From UBA2982 sp040081395 (GTDB taxonomy: Bacteria; Gemmatimonadota; Gemmatimonadetes; Longimicrobiales; Gaopeijiaceae), in NCBI GenBank assembly GCA_040081395.1, contig JBEBGN010000197.1, positions 1 through 5,458 of the forward strand: a stretch of 5,458 bases of DNA, given 5' to 3'. Position 1 is the first letter of the stretch. Each line of letters opens with the position of its first letter. Under the pieces are notes generated by a model. That model had not been told where the DNA came from. It was given only the letters and a program-made list of their open reading frames with translations, and ran no database searches. The position numbers and the translations under genes were made by a program. Positions 1 to 5,458 of the stretch are shown piece by piece.

Positions 1-23
1 ATTTATTTCTTTGGGGCCAGAGA

Positions 24-107
24 GGGTCGAGCGGCGGGAATCGAACCCGCCGGGACCGGAGCGCAGCGACGGGACCGATAGCGGGGGCGCGCTGACGAGC
101 AGGCCGG
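24..107 (-). repeat. tRNA-3'-end-like direct repeat, copy A (downstream of kinase)
   Basis: Bases 24-50 are identical to 2986-3012. Read on the minus strand they form a T-arm-like hairpin, stem GCGGG/CCCGC around loop TTCGATT, followed by CGCTCGACCC, which resembles a tRNA acceptor 3' strand. In this copy the stem extends to 7 bp (32-38 with 46-52). Similarity to the other copy continues at a lower level to about 107: bases 80-107 match 3036-3063 at 24 of 28 positions, with a middle section that differs by about 6 bases in length. I find no matching 5' acceptor strand or D-arm, so this is not an intact tRNA. It begins about 26 bases past the kinase stop on the kinase's own strand, so it would lie in the kinase transcript's 3' region. 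No T-run follows the hairpin, so it is not a standard intrinsic terminator. Confidence 0.8.
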
Positions 108-132
108 TTGGAGTCCGCTCCACGAGAAGCGG

Positions 133-2808
133 CTACCGTGGAACGCGCCGCCGCAGCTCTTCGAAGAAGTTGTGGACGAGCACGAGTCTCGGCCCGTCGG
201 GAACACCGTCCGAGCCCGCCACTGATCGCCCCATCAGGAACCGCTCGCCGTCGGGCGTGACGTCGACGGTGGTGACGCCGAGCCCGCCGATGTGACTCGG
301 CGGGATCTCGAAGAGCCTCTCCTGAGCCGTGACTGCGAAGCCGCTGCTCGCGTCGAAGCGAACGGCGACGAGCCTGCGCGCCCCATCGATGTAGAAGAGT
401 TCACGGCCGTCGCGCGACCAAAGCGGTCCGCTGCCCCCGTCCGTCGAGACCTGGATCTTTGCAGCATCGACGTCCGGAAACGGGCGCACGAAGACTTCCT
501 GTCGCCCAGTCTCATTGGACGAGTATGCGATCCAACGCCCGTCGCGCGAGATGGCGGGGTCCCGCTCCGCGTATGCGGCGGCAGCTAGGAGCGGCAGCGC
601 GGCCGTATCGATGGTCGGGCGGAACATGAGGAGGTTTTCGGCCACTGGCTGCCCGGGAATGATTGCGGAGGCGTTGCGGAGCCCGAGCGCGCTCGCGTCG
701 GGACTCCAAGAACCCTGAGCGAAGCCCGGCATGGCGGCGAGAATCAGCTCGGGCTGGCCAGTGCCGTCGGCACGGCTCCACCACACGTCTCCGCTACCTA
801 GGGTCCCCGCCGGCCCCGAGAAGTAAGTGACCCGAGCACCGTCGGGCGTCCAGAACGGAGCCCTCTGCTCGGCTTGGTCGAACGTCAGGCGCCGGAGCGG
901 ACCGGCCGGGAGGTCCTTGATCCAAATGTCCAAGTTGCCGCCCGGACTCATCTGCTGGACCGCGATGCGGGTTCCGTCTGGGGAGAGCGACCAGCCGGGG
1001 TTTCCCCCGCCCCGGTCGAACGTCCAGCCGCTCTCCACCGGGGTCGCGTCACCCGACCGCGTCACCCAGATCAGCTCCGTACCCGTGCTCGCGGTACCCC
1101 CTCCGGAATAGGCGAGCCTGCCGTTCGTGGAGAGCGAATACGCGGTGATTCCGTCCACGAGCGCGACCGGGGGTCCTGTCAGCTCCATCGCGCGCGCGTC
1201 GAACGGAGCGGCCATCAACGCTCCGTCGGAAGAAAACACGAGGTGACCCGTGTCGGTGTAGTACGCTACGATCCCGGATGTGAGGAACACGGACTCTCCC
1301 GTGCCGAGGTCGACAGCATGCAGCTCGTACGCTTGGTTCAAGAGCTGCACGCCCACCAACGCCCTGTCGCCTCCGGGCAGGCTCTGGAGGAGGTAGCGCC
1401 GTGCCTCGCCCTCCCGCGCCGCCGACACCAACTCCACGGCGCCGCCCGCTGCGGGTACGCGAACCGCATCGCCGTCGGGCGTGACGAACGAGATGTAGTC
1501 GTCCGCGTGCCATCGCACCACGCTCACGACATCGCCAGCCAGAACGCGCGAGGGGCCCCCCTCGAGCGCCAGAACCTTCAGCTCGCCGCCCTGGCTGAAG
1601 GCCAACTCGCGTCCGTCAGGGGACACCGCGACCTCCACGGCGCCCGCCGTGCCCCTCACGGGAACGGCCTCGGGATCGTCCCAGCGTCGGACCCAGAGCT
1701 GACTTCCGGCGGCGTCCGGGACGGGTCCTAGATAGGCCAATAGGGATCCGTCGGGGGAGAGGCGGAACCCTCCGGGGTTGAGGTACACGGGCTCTTGCCC
1801 CGCGCGGAACGGAGACTCGTACCGCTCGACGGGCAAGGGCGTCGCGGGTCGCAGGAGCGCCCACGTGAGGACACTCGCCAATGCGATCGCCGAGGCGCTC
1901 GCGGCGAGCGCCAGCGGCTTCCACACCCCTTCACGGACTCGGGCCGCGGCTCCGGCCTCACCGTGGCGGAAGGACGGGTTGGCCAGGGCGGCCGCAAAGT
2001 CCCTGGCGGTGGCGAAGCGATCCGCGGCGTGCCTTTCGATCGCTCTGCGAATCACGGAGTCGATGTGCGGTGGCACCGTGCGGCGGGACTTGGCCGCGGA
2101 TACCGGCTCGCCCTGGATGATCTTGCCCAGCACGGCCTGCGCGGTGCTCCCCGTGTACGGCGGATCCCCGACGAGCATCTCGTAGAGCACGCAGCCGAGT
2201 GCGTAGATGTCCGTCGCTGCGTAGACGTGTTGGTCGCCGGTCGCCTGCTCGGGGCTCATGTAGTGCGGCGTCCCGAGCGACAGACCGGTTTCGGTGAGGC
2301 GGCCGCCTCCCGCCACGCCCACGGCCAGCGCGATCCCGAAGTCGGAAAGGACCGGCTTTCCGTCCTGCAGTAGGATGTTGGCGGGCTTGATGTCCCGATG
2401 GATCACCCCGTGACGGTGCGCGTAGTCGAGTGCCTCGGCCACGCTCGTCGCGATCGCGACCGCCTCGCTCACGGGGAGCTGATGCTCGCGGTCGAGCCGC
2501 TCACGCAGGCTCTCCCCCTCCACCGATGGCATCACGTAGAAGAGGAAGCTGCCGGCCACGCCCGAGTCGAACAGCGGCAGGATGTGCGGGTGCTGCAGGT
2601 TCGCCGTCGTCTTGATCTCGGCCAGGAAGCGCTCGGCCCCCACCACCGCGGCGAGCTCGGGCTTGAGCACCTTGAGCGCGACCTTACGCTGATGGCGGAA
2701 ATCGGCGGCGAGGTATACGGTCGCCATGCCGCCCTCTCCGAGCCGACGCTCGATCACGTACCGGCCCGCGAGCGCGGCGTTCAGGTGCGAGATCGCGTCG
2801 ACGCTCAT
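133..2808 (-). CDS. Transmembrane serine/threonine protein kinase with C-terminal PD40/TolB-like beta-propeller
   Basis: This 891-residue protein is predicted to phosphorylate Ser/Thr residues on cytoplasmic targets in response to a signal sensed outside the membrane. The Hanks-type kinase domain spans about residues 17-275. It has a glycine loop (LGEGGMATV, 23-31), VALK with Lys46, Glu64, HRDIKPAN with Asp139 and Asn144, DFG 156-158, a Thr/Ser-rich activation loop (172-180) and SPE 185-187. All catalytic residues are present, so it should be active. A single hydrophobic segment lies at about 298-319. The rest carries repeated SPDG/TPDG/SRDG strands (for example 351-354 and 851-854), typical of PD40/WD40-like propellers, and is probably periplasmic. 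The end, NFFEELRRRVPR (880-891), resembles the tail I recall from kinases of this type. I chose the ATG at 2808 because MSVDAISHLN leads straight into the kinase domain. The frame stays open upstream to 3420 only because the DNA is GC-rich. The only ribosome-binding match is a weak GAAGGG 12 bases upstream. It diverges from the lipoprotein gene and is bracketed by two tRNA-like repeats. The substrate and signal are unknown. Confidence 0.93.
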   Translation of the reverse strand: MSVDAISHLNAALAGRYVIERRLGEGGMATVYLAADFRHQRKVALKVLKPELAAVVGAERFLAEIKTTANLQHPHILPLFDSGVAGSFLFYVMPSVEGESLRERLDREHQLPVSEAVAIATSVAEALDYAHRHGVIHRDIKPANILLQDGKPVLSDFGIALAVGVAGGGRLTETGLSLGTPHYMSPEQATGDQHVYAATDIYALGCVLYEMLVGDPPYTGSTAQAVLGKIIQGEPVSAAKSRRTVPPHIDSVIRRAIERHAADRFATARDFAAALANPSFRHGEAGAAARVREGVWKPLALAASASAIALASVLTWALLRPATPLPVERYESPFRAGQEPVYLNPGGFRLSPDGSLLAYLGPVPDAAGSQLWVRRWDDPEAVPVRGTAGAVEVAVSPDGRELAFSQGGELKVLALEGGPSRVLAGDVVSVVRWHADDYISFVTPDGDAVRVPAAGGAVELVSAAREGEARRYLLQSLPGGDRALVGVQLLNQAYELHAVDLGTGESVFLTSGIVAYYTDTGHLVFSSDGALMAAPFDARAMELTGPPVALVDGITAYSLSTNGRLAYSGGGTASTGTELIWVTRSGDATPVESGWTFDRGGGNPGWSLSPDGTRIAVQQMSPGGNLDIWIKDLPAGPLRRLTFDQAEQRAPFWTPDGARVTYFSGPAGTLGSGDVWWSRADGTGQPELILAAMPGFAQGSWSPDASALGLRNASAIIPGQPVAENLLMFRPTIDTAALPLLAAAAYAERDPAISRDGRWIAYSSNETGRQEVFVRPFPDVDAAKIQVSTDGGSGPLWSRDGRELFYIDGARRLVAVRFDASSGFAVTAQERLFEIPPSHIGGLGVTTVDVTPDGERFLMGRSVAGSDGVPDGPRLVLVHNFFEELRRRVPR

Positions 2809-2922
2809 GGGACCTGGCAACCCTTCGCTCGGGACGCGCCACAGTAGACGTAGGGTCTCTCCGGCGAAAGTCCGACGGAACGCGGCGGTTCGCGCGAGCT
2901 TGCTCGTGGACTCGTCACAGAC

Positions 2923-2942
2923 GGGGGGGGCGTCGCCACCCC
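2923..2942 (-). other. G8 tract (C8 on kinase strand) with GNRA-type leader hairpin
   Basis: Eight consecutive G occupy 2923-2930. On the kinase strand, bases 2942 to 2927 read GGGGTG GCGA CGCCCC, a 6-bp stem (one T-G wobble) closed by a GCGA tetraloop, and the rest of the C8 run follows. It lies about 115-135 bases upstream of the kinase start, so it could be in the mRNA leader or near the promoter. No T-run follows, so it is not an intrinsic terminator. The hairpin is seen directly; any regulatory role is inference. Confidence 0.35.
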
Positions 2943-2985
2943 AATTCAAGAGGATGAAGCGCCTTCGACGCAGTCCTTGATTCAC

Positions 2986-3063
2986 GGGTCGAGCGGCGGG
3001 AATCGAACCCGCGCAGACCGCGAAGCGGGACGCGGAGCGGGGTCGCGCCGACGAGCGGGTCGG
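2986..3063 (-). repeat. tRNA-3'-end-like direct repeat, copy B (upstream of kinase)
   Basis: Bases 2986-3012 match copy A exactly for 27 bases, in the same orientation. Minus-strand reading gives the T-arm-like hairpin (stem 2996-3000 with 3008-3012) and the acceptor-like CGCTCGACCC. Bases 3036-3063 resemble 80-107 at 24 of 28 positions. A further minus-strand hairpin, GCCGAC-CCGCTC-GTCGGC, covers about 3048-3065. The complementary 5' acceptor strand GGTCGAGCG expected of a real tRNA is absent just upstream, so I call it a tRNA-like repeat and not a tRNA gene. It sits 177 bases upstream of the kinase start, so copies A and B bracket that gene alone. Confidence 0.8.
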
Positions 3064-3155
3064 CTGACGGTGACCACGCGTCCTACCGAGGAGCCGAGGG
3101 GGGCTGAAGGCCGCCGTCATTCCCGCCGCCCTACTAAGGCCCCGGGGGCCCTCTC

Positions 3156-3228
3156 GGCTTCCAGCAGGAAGCCCAGCGGGGCCGAACGCTCGAGCCAGGG
3201 TCCCGACCCCCCAGGCCAGCGCGTTCGG
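3156..3228. repeat. Cluster of inverted repeats upstream of the lipoprotein gene
   Basis: Two perfect inverted repeats lie side by side. The first is GGCTTCC-AGCA-GGAAGCC (3156-3173), a 7-bp stem with a 4-base loop. The second pairs CCGAACGC (3182-3189) with GCGTTCGG (3221-3228) across 31 bases, and inside it is a small GGGT-CCCG-ACCC hairpin (3199-3210). Neither strand has a T-run after a stem, so these are not intrinsic terminators. They could be a structured leader of the lipoprotein mRNA, part of a small RNA, or operator-like sites. GC-rich DNA produces such pairings by chance, so functional confidence is low. Confidence 0.35.
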
Positions 3229-3305
3229 AGAGGCCGACCCCGCGCTTCCTGGACTCCGCCCGGGCGTCGCTCGATCTTTCTGTCCGGACCCCACGTGAGT
3301 TTTTG

Positions 3306-3320
3306 ATTCTCGAGGAGAAT
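3306..3320 (+). promoter_or_regulatory. Ribosome binding site of the lipoprotein gene within a perfect dyad
   Basis: GAGGAG (3312-3317) lies 8 bases before the ATG at 3326, a strong Shine-Dalgarno match that fixes this start. The site is embedded in ATTCTC-GAG-GAGAAT (3306-3320), a 6-bp perfect dyad with a 3-base centre. As RNA it could partly hide the ribosome binding site; as DNA it could serve as a repressor operator. The ribosome binding site is well supported; regulation through the dyad is inferred. Confidence 0.6.
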
Positions 3321-3325
3321 GATCG

Positions 3326-3976
3326 ATGAAACGGTTTTCCACCCTGCTCCCCGCCCTTGGCCTCCTGAGCGTGCTTGCCGCTTGCGGCGGGCAAGAGGCG
3401 GCGATGGACGACATGGACATGGACGCAGCGCCGGAAGGCGTTGCGGCCGAGGCGGCGACCCCGGGCGGGTTGTCCTGCTACCTCGCCGGCGCGACCCCGA
3501 CGGAAGCGGCTGCGCGGGTGAGCCCGCACACGACGCTGAGCTTCAACCTCGGGGCCAACCCAGCCCTCCTTTGCTACGGCGCACCTTCGGCGCGCGGTCG
3601 GGAGATCATGGGCGGCCTGGTGCCGTACGGCGTGCCGTGGCGGATCGGCGCAGACGAGCCCACCACCCTGCACTTGAGCGCCCGTGCCAACTTGGGCGGC
3701 GTCGCGCTCGAACCCGGCAGCTACTCGCTGTACGCGATTCCGGGTCAGAACGAATGGCAGTTCTTCATCAACACGAATTGGCAGCGCTGGGGCATTGAGA
3801 TCGACGCCGCAGTCCGCTCGACCGAGATCGGCAGCTTCACCGTGGTTCCGCAGCCCCTCCCTGAGATGGTCGAGCAGCTCACGTACGAATTCGAGGAGGC
3901 CGCGGGCGGCGAGCCCGGTGGCGAGATCCTGCTGGAGTGGGCGAACACGTTGCTGCGGATACCGATCGAGGGCTGA
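3326..3976 (+). CDS. DUF2911 domain-containing lipoprotein
   Basis: This is a 216-residue envelope lipoprotein of unknown biochemical function. MKRFSTLLPALGLLSVLAAC is a lipoprotein signal peptide with lipobox LAAC and lipidated Cys20. Gly21-Gly22 follow it, with no Asp at +2, and by the E. coli sorting rule that suggests the outer membrane. A Met/Asp-rich linker follows (27-33, MDDMDMD). The DUF2911 domain covers about residues 64-214, with recognisable family segments SPH (66-68), CYGAPSARGREIMGGLVPYG (83-102), WRIGADEPTTL (105-115), LEPGSYSLYAIPG (128-140), the EWQFFIN strand (143-149), and the final strands LLEWANTLLRIPI (202-214). Length fits a lipoprotein carrying a single DUF2911 domain. 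Cys51 and Cys83 lie in the exported part and could form a disulfide. The start is set by a strong ribosome binding site 8 bases upstream. The gene stands alone, divergent from the kinase and closed by its own terminator. The family assignment is recalled from conserved motifs, not from a search. Confidence 0.92.
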   Translation: MKRFSTLLPALGLLSVLAACGGQEAAMDDMDMDAAPEGVAAEAATPGGLSCYLAGATPTEAAARVSPHTTLSFNLGANPALLCYGAPSARGREIMGGLVPYGVPWRIGADEPTTLHLSARANLGGVALEPGSYSLYAIPGQNEWQFFINTNWQRWGIEIDAAVRSTEIGSFTVVPQPLPEMVEQLTYEFEEAAGGEPGGEILLEWANTLLRIPIEG

Positions 3977-3999
3977 TACGAGGTCCGCTGGACCGCAGA

Positions 4000-4040
4000 A
4001 GGATGCCCGGGCCGAGGGATCGGCCCGGGCATCCTGTTTT
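4000..4040 (+). terminator. Strong intrinsic terminator of the lipoprotein gene
   Basis: A perfect 16-bp stem pairs 4000-4015 (starting AGGATGCCCGGG) with 4020-4035 around a GGGA tetraloop, and GTTTT follows directly (4036-4040). It begins 23 bases after the lipoprotein stop codon. A smaller GGTCC-GCT-GGACC hairpin (3982-3994) precedes it. The structure separates the lipoprotein transcript from prfC. Minus-strand function is unlikely because no T-run follows on that side. Confidence 0.93.
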
Positions 4041-4113
4041 ATGGGGCCTCGCGTTCTGGGGCGGTGGGGTCGAAACTCGCGCGGACCACGAAGGGGGTAT
4101 GCCGAGCCGGGCG

Positions 4114-4142
4114 TTGAGCCGGGATCGCCTGTCCGTTATCCT
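4114..4142 (+). promoter_or_regulatory. Candidate sigma70 promoter for prfC
   Basis: TTGAGC (4114-4119) and TATCCT (4137-4142) are spaced by 17 bases. Each matches 4 of 6 consensus bases. The pair lies between the upstream terminator and the prfC start and would give a leader of roughly 90 bases. With a strong terminator before prfC, a promoter is expected here. It was judged by eye, and the primary sigma factor's preference in this organism is unknown. Confidence 0.4.
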
Positions 4143-4189
4143 GCGACGTCGAGGCCTCGCGTGGTGACACGCGCGCCACGTTCCGGGAC

Positions 4190-4208
4190 GCCCCGCATCA
4201 GGCGGGGC
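4190..4208 (+). other. Leader hairpin upstream of prfC
   Basis: GCCCCGC (4190-4196) pairs perfectly with GCGGGGC (4202-4208) around loop ATCAG. It sits between the candidate promoter and the ribosome binding site, about 30 bases before the start codon. Only two T follow, so termination or attenuation is doubtful; it may simply shape the mRNA leader. Confidence 0.35.
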
Positions 4209-4227
4209 TTCCGCTGATCCAAGAGTC

Positions 4228-4231
4228 GGAG
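4228..4231 (+). promoter_or_regulatory. Ribosome binding site supporting the 4238 start of prfC
   Basis: GGAG lies 6 bases before the ATG at 4238. The alternative in-frame ATG at 4289, which would give a start closer to the usual RF3 N-terminus, has only a weak GAG upstream. This favours the upstream start. Confidence 0.55.
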
Positions 4232-4237
4232 CGCGGT

Positions 4238-5458
4238 ATGACTTGGCCGAGCGAGCCCAGGGCGTCTGCCCCGAGTGATCCTGGCCCGATGACCCGATCG
4301 GATGCCGAGACCGCGCTATCCGCCGAGGTCGCGCGGCGCCGGACCTTCGCGATCATCAGCCACCCGGACGCCGGCAAGACCACGTTGACGGAGAAGCTCC
4401 TTCTGTATGGAGGTGCCATCCATACGGCGGGGTCGGTGAAGGCCCGCCGCGCCACGCGCCATGCCACGTCGGATTGGATGGCCATGGAGCAAGAGCGCGG
4501 CATCTCGATCACTGCCAGTGTGCTGCAGCTCGACTACCAGGGCTTCCGCATCAATCTGCTGGACACCCCCGGCCACGAGGACTTCTCGGAGGACACGTAT
4601 CGCGCACTCACCGCGGCCGATAGCGCGGTCATGTTGCTCGACAACCGAAAGGGGGTGGAGGAGCGCACTCGCCAGCTGTTCAGCGTATGCCGGAAGCGCC
4701 GCCTCCCGATCTTCACGTTCGTCAACAAATGCGACCGAGCGGGCGTCGACCCGCTCGCGCTCATCGACGACGTACAGGCGGACCTCGGACTGCGCTGCTT
4801 CGCCTATACGTGGCCGATCATGCGCGACAGTCGTCTCGTAGGACTCGTGGACCGAAGCGACCGTACCGTTCACCTCTATCATCGCGCCGAGGATCACGGT
4901 GCGTCACGCGCGGAAGTGGAGACGCTGGCGCTGGCTGACCCCGCGCTGGATCGCCTCTTGGAGGCGGAGATCCTCACCCCACTCCGCGATCAACTCGCCC
5001 TGTTGGATGCGGCCGGTGAGACGTTCGACATGGAAGGCGTCGCCCGAGGGGAGGCCAGCCCGGTCTTCTTCGGCAGCGCACTGACCAACGTGGGTGTCGA
5101 ATTGCTGCTTCGGCACTTCCTCGAGCACGCGCCGCCTCCGTCGGCTCGACAGAGCGACCGGGGGCCGATCGATCCGGTTCAAGGGCCATTCTCGGGCTTC
5201 GTCTTCAAGATTCAGGCGAACATGGATCCGAAGCACCGTGACCGTATCGCTTTCCTACGGGTATGTTCTGGCCGCTTCGAAGCGGGCATGCAAGCGACTG
5301 TTTCCAGGACCAGGCGCACGCTCCGCCTCGCTCGGCCGCAGACCTTCTTCGGGTCCGAGCGGAGCCACGGCGATACGGCGGTGGCGGGTGACGTCGTCGG
5401 CATCCATGACCGCGGCGATCTGCGCGTGGGAGACACCATTGCCGCAGAGCCTCTCGAA
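4238..5458 (+). CDS. prfC: Peptide chain release factor 3 (RF3), 3' end cut by window
   Basis: RF3 is a translational GTPase that removes RF1/RF2 from the ribosome after peptide release. The window holds 407 codons with no stop, against about 530 residues usual for the family, so the C-terminal domain is missing. The G domain shows all motifs: G1 HPDAGKTT (42-49), G2 RGISIT (87-92), G3 DTPGH (109-113), G4 NKCD (163-166, where Leu or Met usually stands for Cys) and G5 FFGSAL (277-282). The RF3-specific SDWM.ME segment is at 78-84, and EDFSEDTYRALTA follows G3. Domain II begins near 318 with GFVFKIQANMDPKHRDR (320-336), a hallmark that separates RF3 from EF-G. Residues 193-202 read PIMRDSRLVG where E. 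coli RF3 has PIGCGKLFKG. The first 17 residues are an unconserved Pro/Ser-rich extension; translation could instead start at Met18 (4289). The gene has its own candidate promoter after a strong terminator. Confidence 0.96.
   Translation, partial: MTWPSEPRASAPSDPGPMTRSDAETALSAEVARRRTFAIISHPDAGKTTLTEKLLLYGGAIHTAGSVKARRATRHATSDWMAMEQERGISITASVLQLDYQGFRINLLDTPGHEDFSEDTYRALTAADSAVMLLDNRKGVEERTRQLFSVCRKRRLPIFTFVNKCDRAGVDPLALIDDVQADLGLRCFAYTWPIMRDSRLVGLVDRSDRTVHLYHRAEDHGASRAEVETLALADPALDRLLEAEILTPLRDQLALLDAAGETFDMEGVARGEASPVFFGSALTNVGVELLLRHFLEHAPPPSARQSDRGPIDPVQGPFSGFVFKIQANMDPKHRDRIAFLRVCSGRFEAGMQATVSRTRRTLRLARPQTFFGSERSHGDTAVAGDVVGIHDRGDLRVGDTIAAEPLE

Larger units (their letters stand above)
2809..3325. 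other. Divergent intergenic region with repeats and hairpins, no gene seen
   Basis: This 517-base region separates the divergent starts of the kinase (minus) and the lipoprotein (plus). Several frames are open across it, but all give Arg/Pro/Gly-rich translations of structured GC-rich DNA, with no recognisable domain and no good ribosome binding site. It contains a G8 tract and hairpin (2923-2942), the second tRNA-like repeat (2986-3063), an inverted-repeat block (3156-3228), a perfect 8-base palindrome GTCCGGAC (3282-3289) and a dyad over the lipoprotein ribosome binding site (3306-3320). I see no convincing -35/-10 pair for either gene, although both promoters must lie here if the genes are transcribed separately. 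Confidence 0.6.

Noticed and set aside
115..132. Hairpin right after the kinase stop (CCGCT...AGCGG) as a terminator
   Set aside because: The stem is only 5 bp with an 8-base loop and no T-run follows on the minus strand.
874..1731. 285-codon open frame on the plus strand inside the kinase gene
   Set aside because: It is antisense to a well-supported kinase/propeller gene. Its Arg/His-rich composition is typical of a shadow frame in GC-rich DNA, with no recognisable domain.
2986..3063. Intact tRNA gene on the minus strand
   Set aside because: Only the T-arm and 3' acceptor-like strand fit. No complementary 5' acceptor strand, D-arm or canonical anticodon loop is found upstream.
2809..3420. 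In-frame upstream extension of the kinase to a start at 3420 (1095 residues)
   Set aside because: It would read through the tRNA-like repeat and overlap the lipoprotein start. The extra 204 residues are low-complexity Arg/Pro/Ala-rich, and the family N-terminus begins at the 2808 start.
3134..3673. 179-codon minus-strand open frame opposite the lipoprotein
   Set aside because: It is antisense to the DUF2911 gene and crosses its promoter region; no domain or ribosome binding site supports it.
4316..4897. 193-codon minus-strand open frame opposite prfC
   Set aside because: It is a shadow of the conserved RF3 G domain, which constrains the sequence on the plus strand.
1..5458. CRISPR array, integrase, transposase or toxin-antitoxin genes
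   Set aside because: No short regularly spaced repeats, and no reading frame resembles such proteins. The two repeats are 2.96 kb apart and present only twice with confidence.

Overview
This is a GC-rich bacterial window with two complete protein genes and one gene cut by the right edge. The gene content points to Gemmatimonadota or a similar high-GC, kinase-rich phylum, but no rRNA or other marker gene here fixes the taxon. The pointers are a membrane Ser/Thr kinase with a PD40/TolB-like propeller and a C-terminal 'NFFEEL' tail, and a DUF2911 lipoprotein with a Cys pair.

Layout from left to right. Positions 24-107 hold a repeat whose minus strand ends like the 3' end of a tRNA (T-arm plus acceptor-like strand). 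Positions 133-2808 (minus) encode an 891-residue receptor-type Ser/Thr kinase with all catalytic residues intact, one membrane segment and a predicted periplasmic beta-propeller. Positions 2809-3325 are a gene-free divergent region of 517 bases. It holds a G8 tract with a small hairpin, a second copy of the tRNA-like repeat (2986-3063), a structured inverted-repeat block (3156-3228), and a 15-base dyad over the lipoprotein's ribosome binding site. Positions 3326-3976 (plus) encode the lipoprotein, followed by a very strong intrinsic terminator (4000-4040). A candidate sigma70 promoter (4114-4142) and a leader hairpin precede prfC, peptide chain release factor 3, which starts at 4238 and runs off the window.

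The genes form three separate transcription units: the kinase and the lipoprotein diverge, and prfC follows the terminator with its own candidate promoter. No shared pathway is evident. The kinase probably couples a periplasmic signal to cytoplasmic phosphorylation, the lipoprotein is a cell-envelope protein of unknown role, and RF3 acts in translation termination.

The most unusual feature is that the kinase is the only gene between two direct repeats that share an identical 27-base tRNA-3'-end-like core, 2962 bases apart. Neither copy has the 5' half of a tRNA. This could mark a mobile or excisable kinase cassette, or a dispersed tRNA-derived repeat family. No integrase or transposase lies in the window, so mobility is inference.
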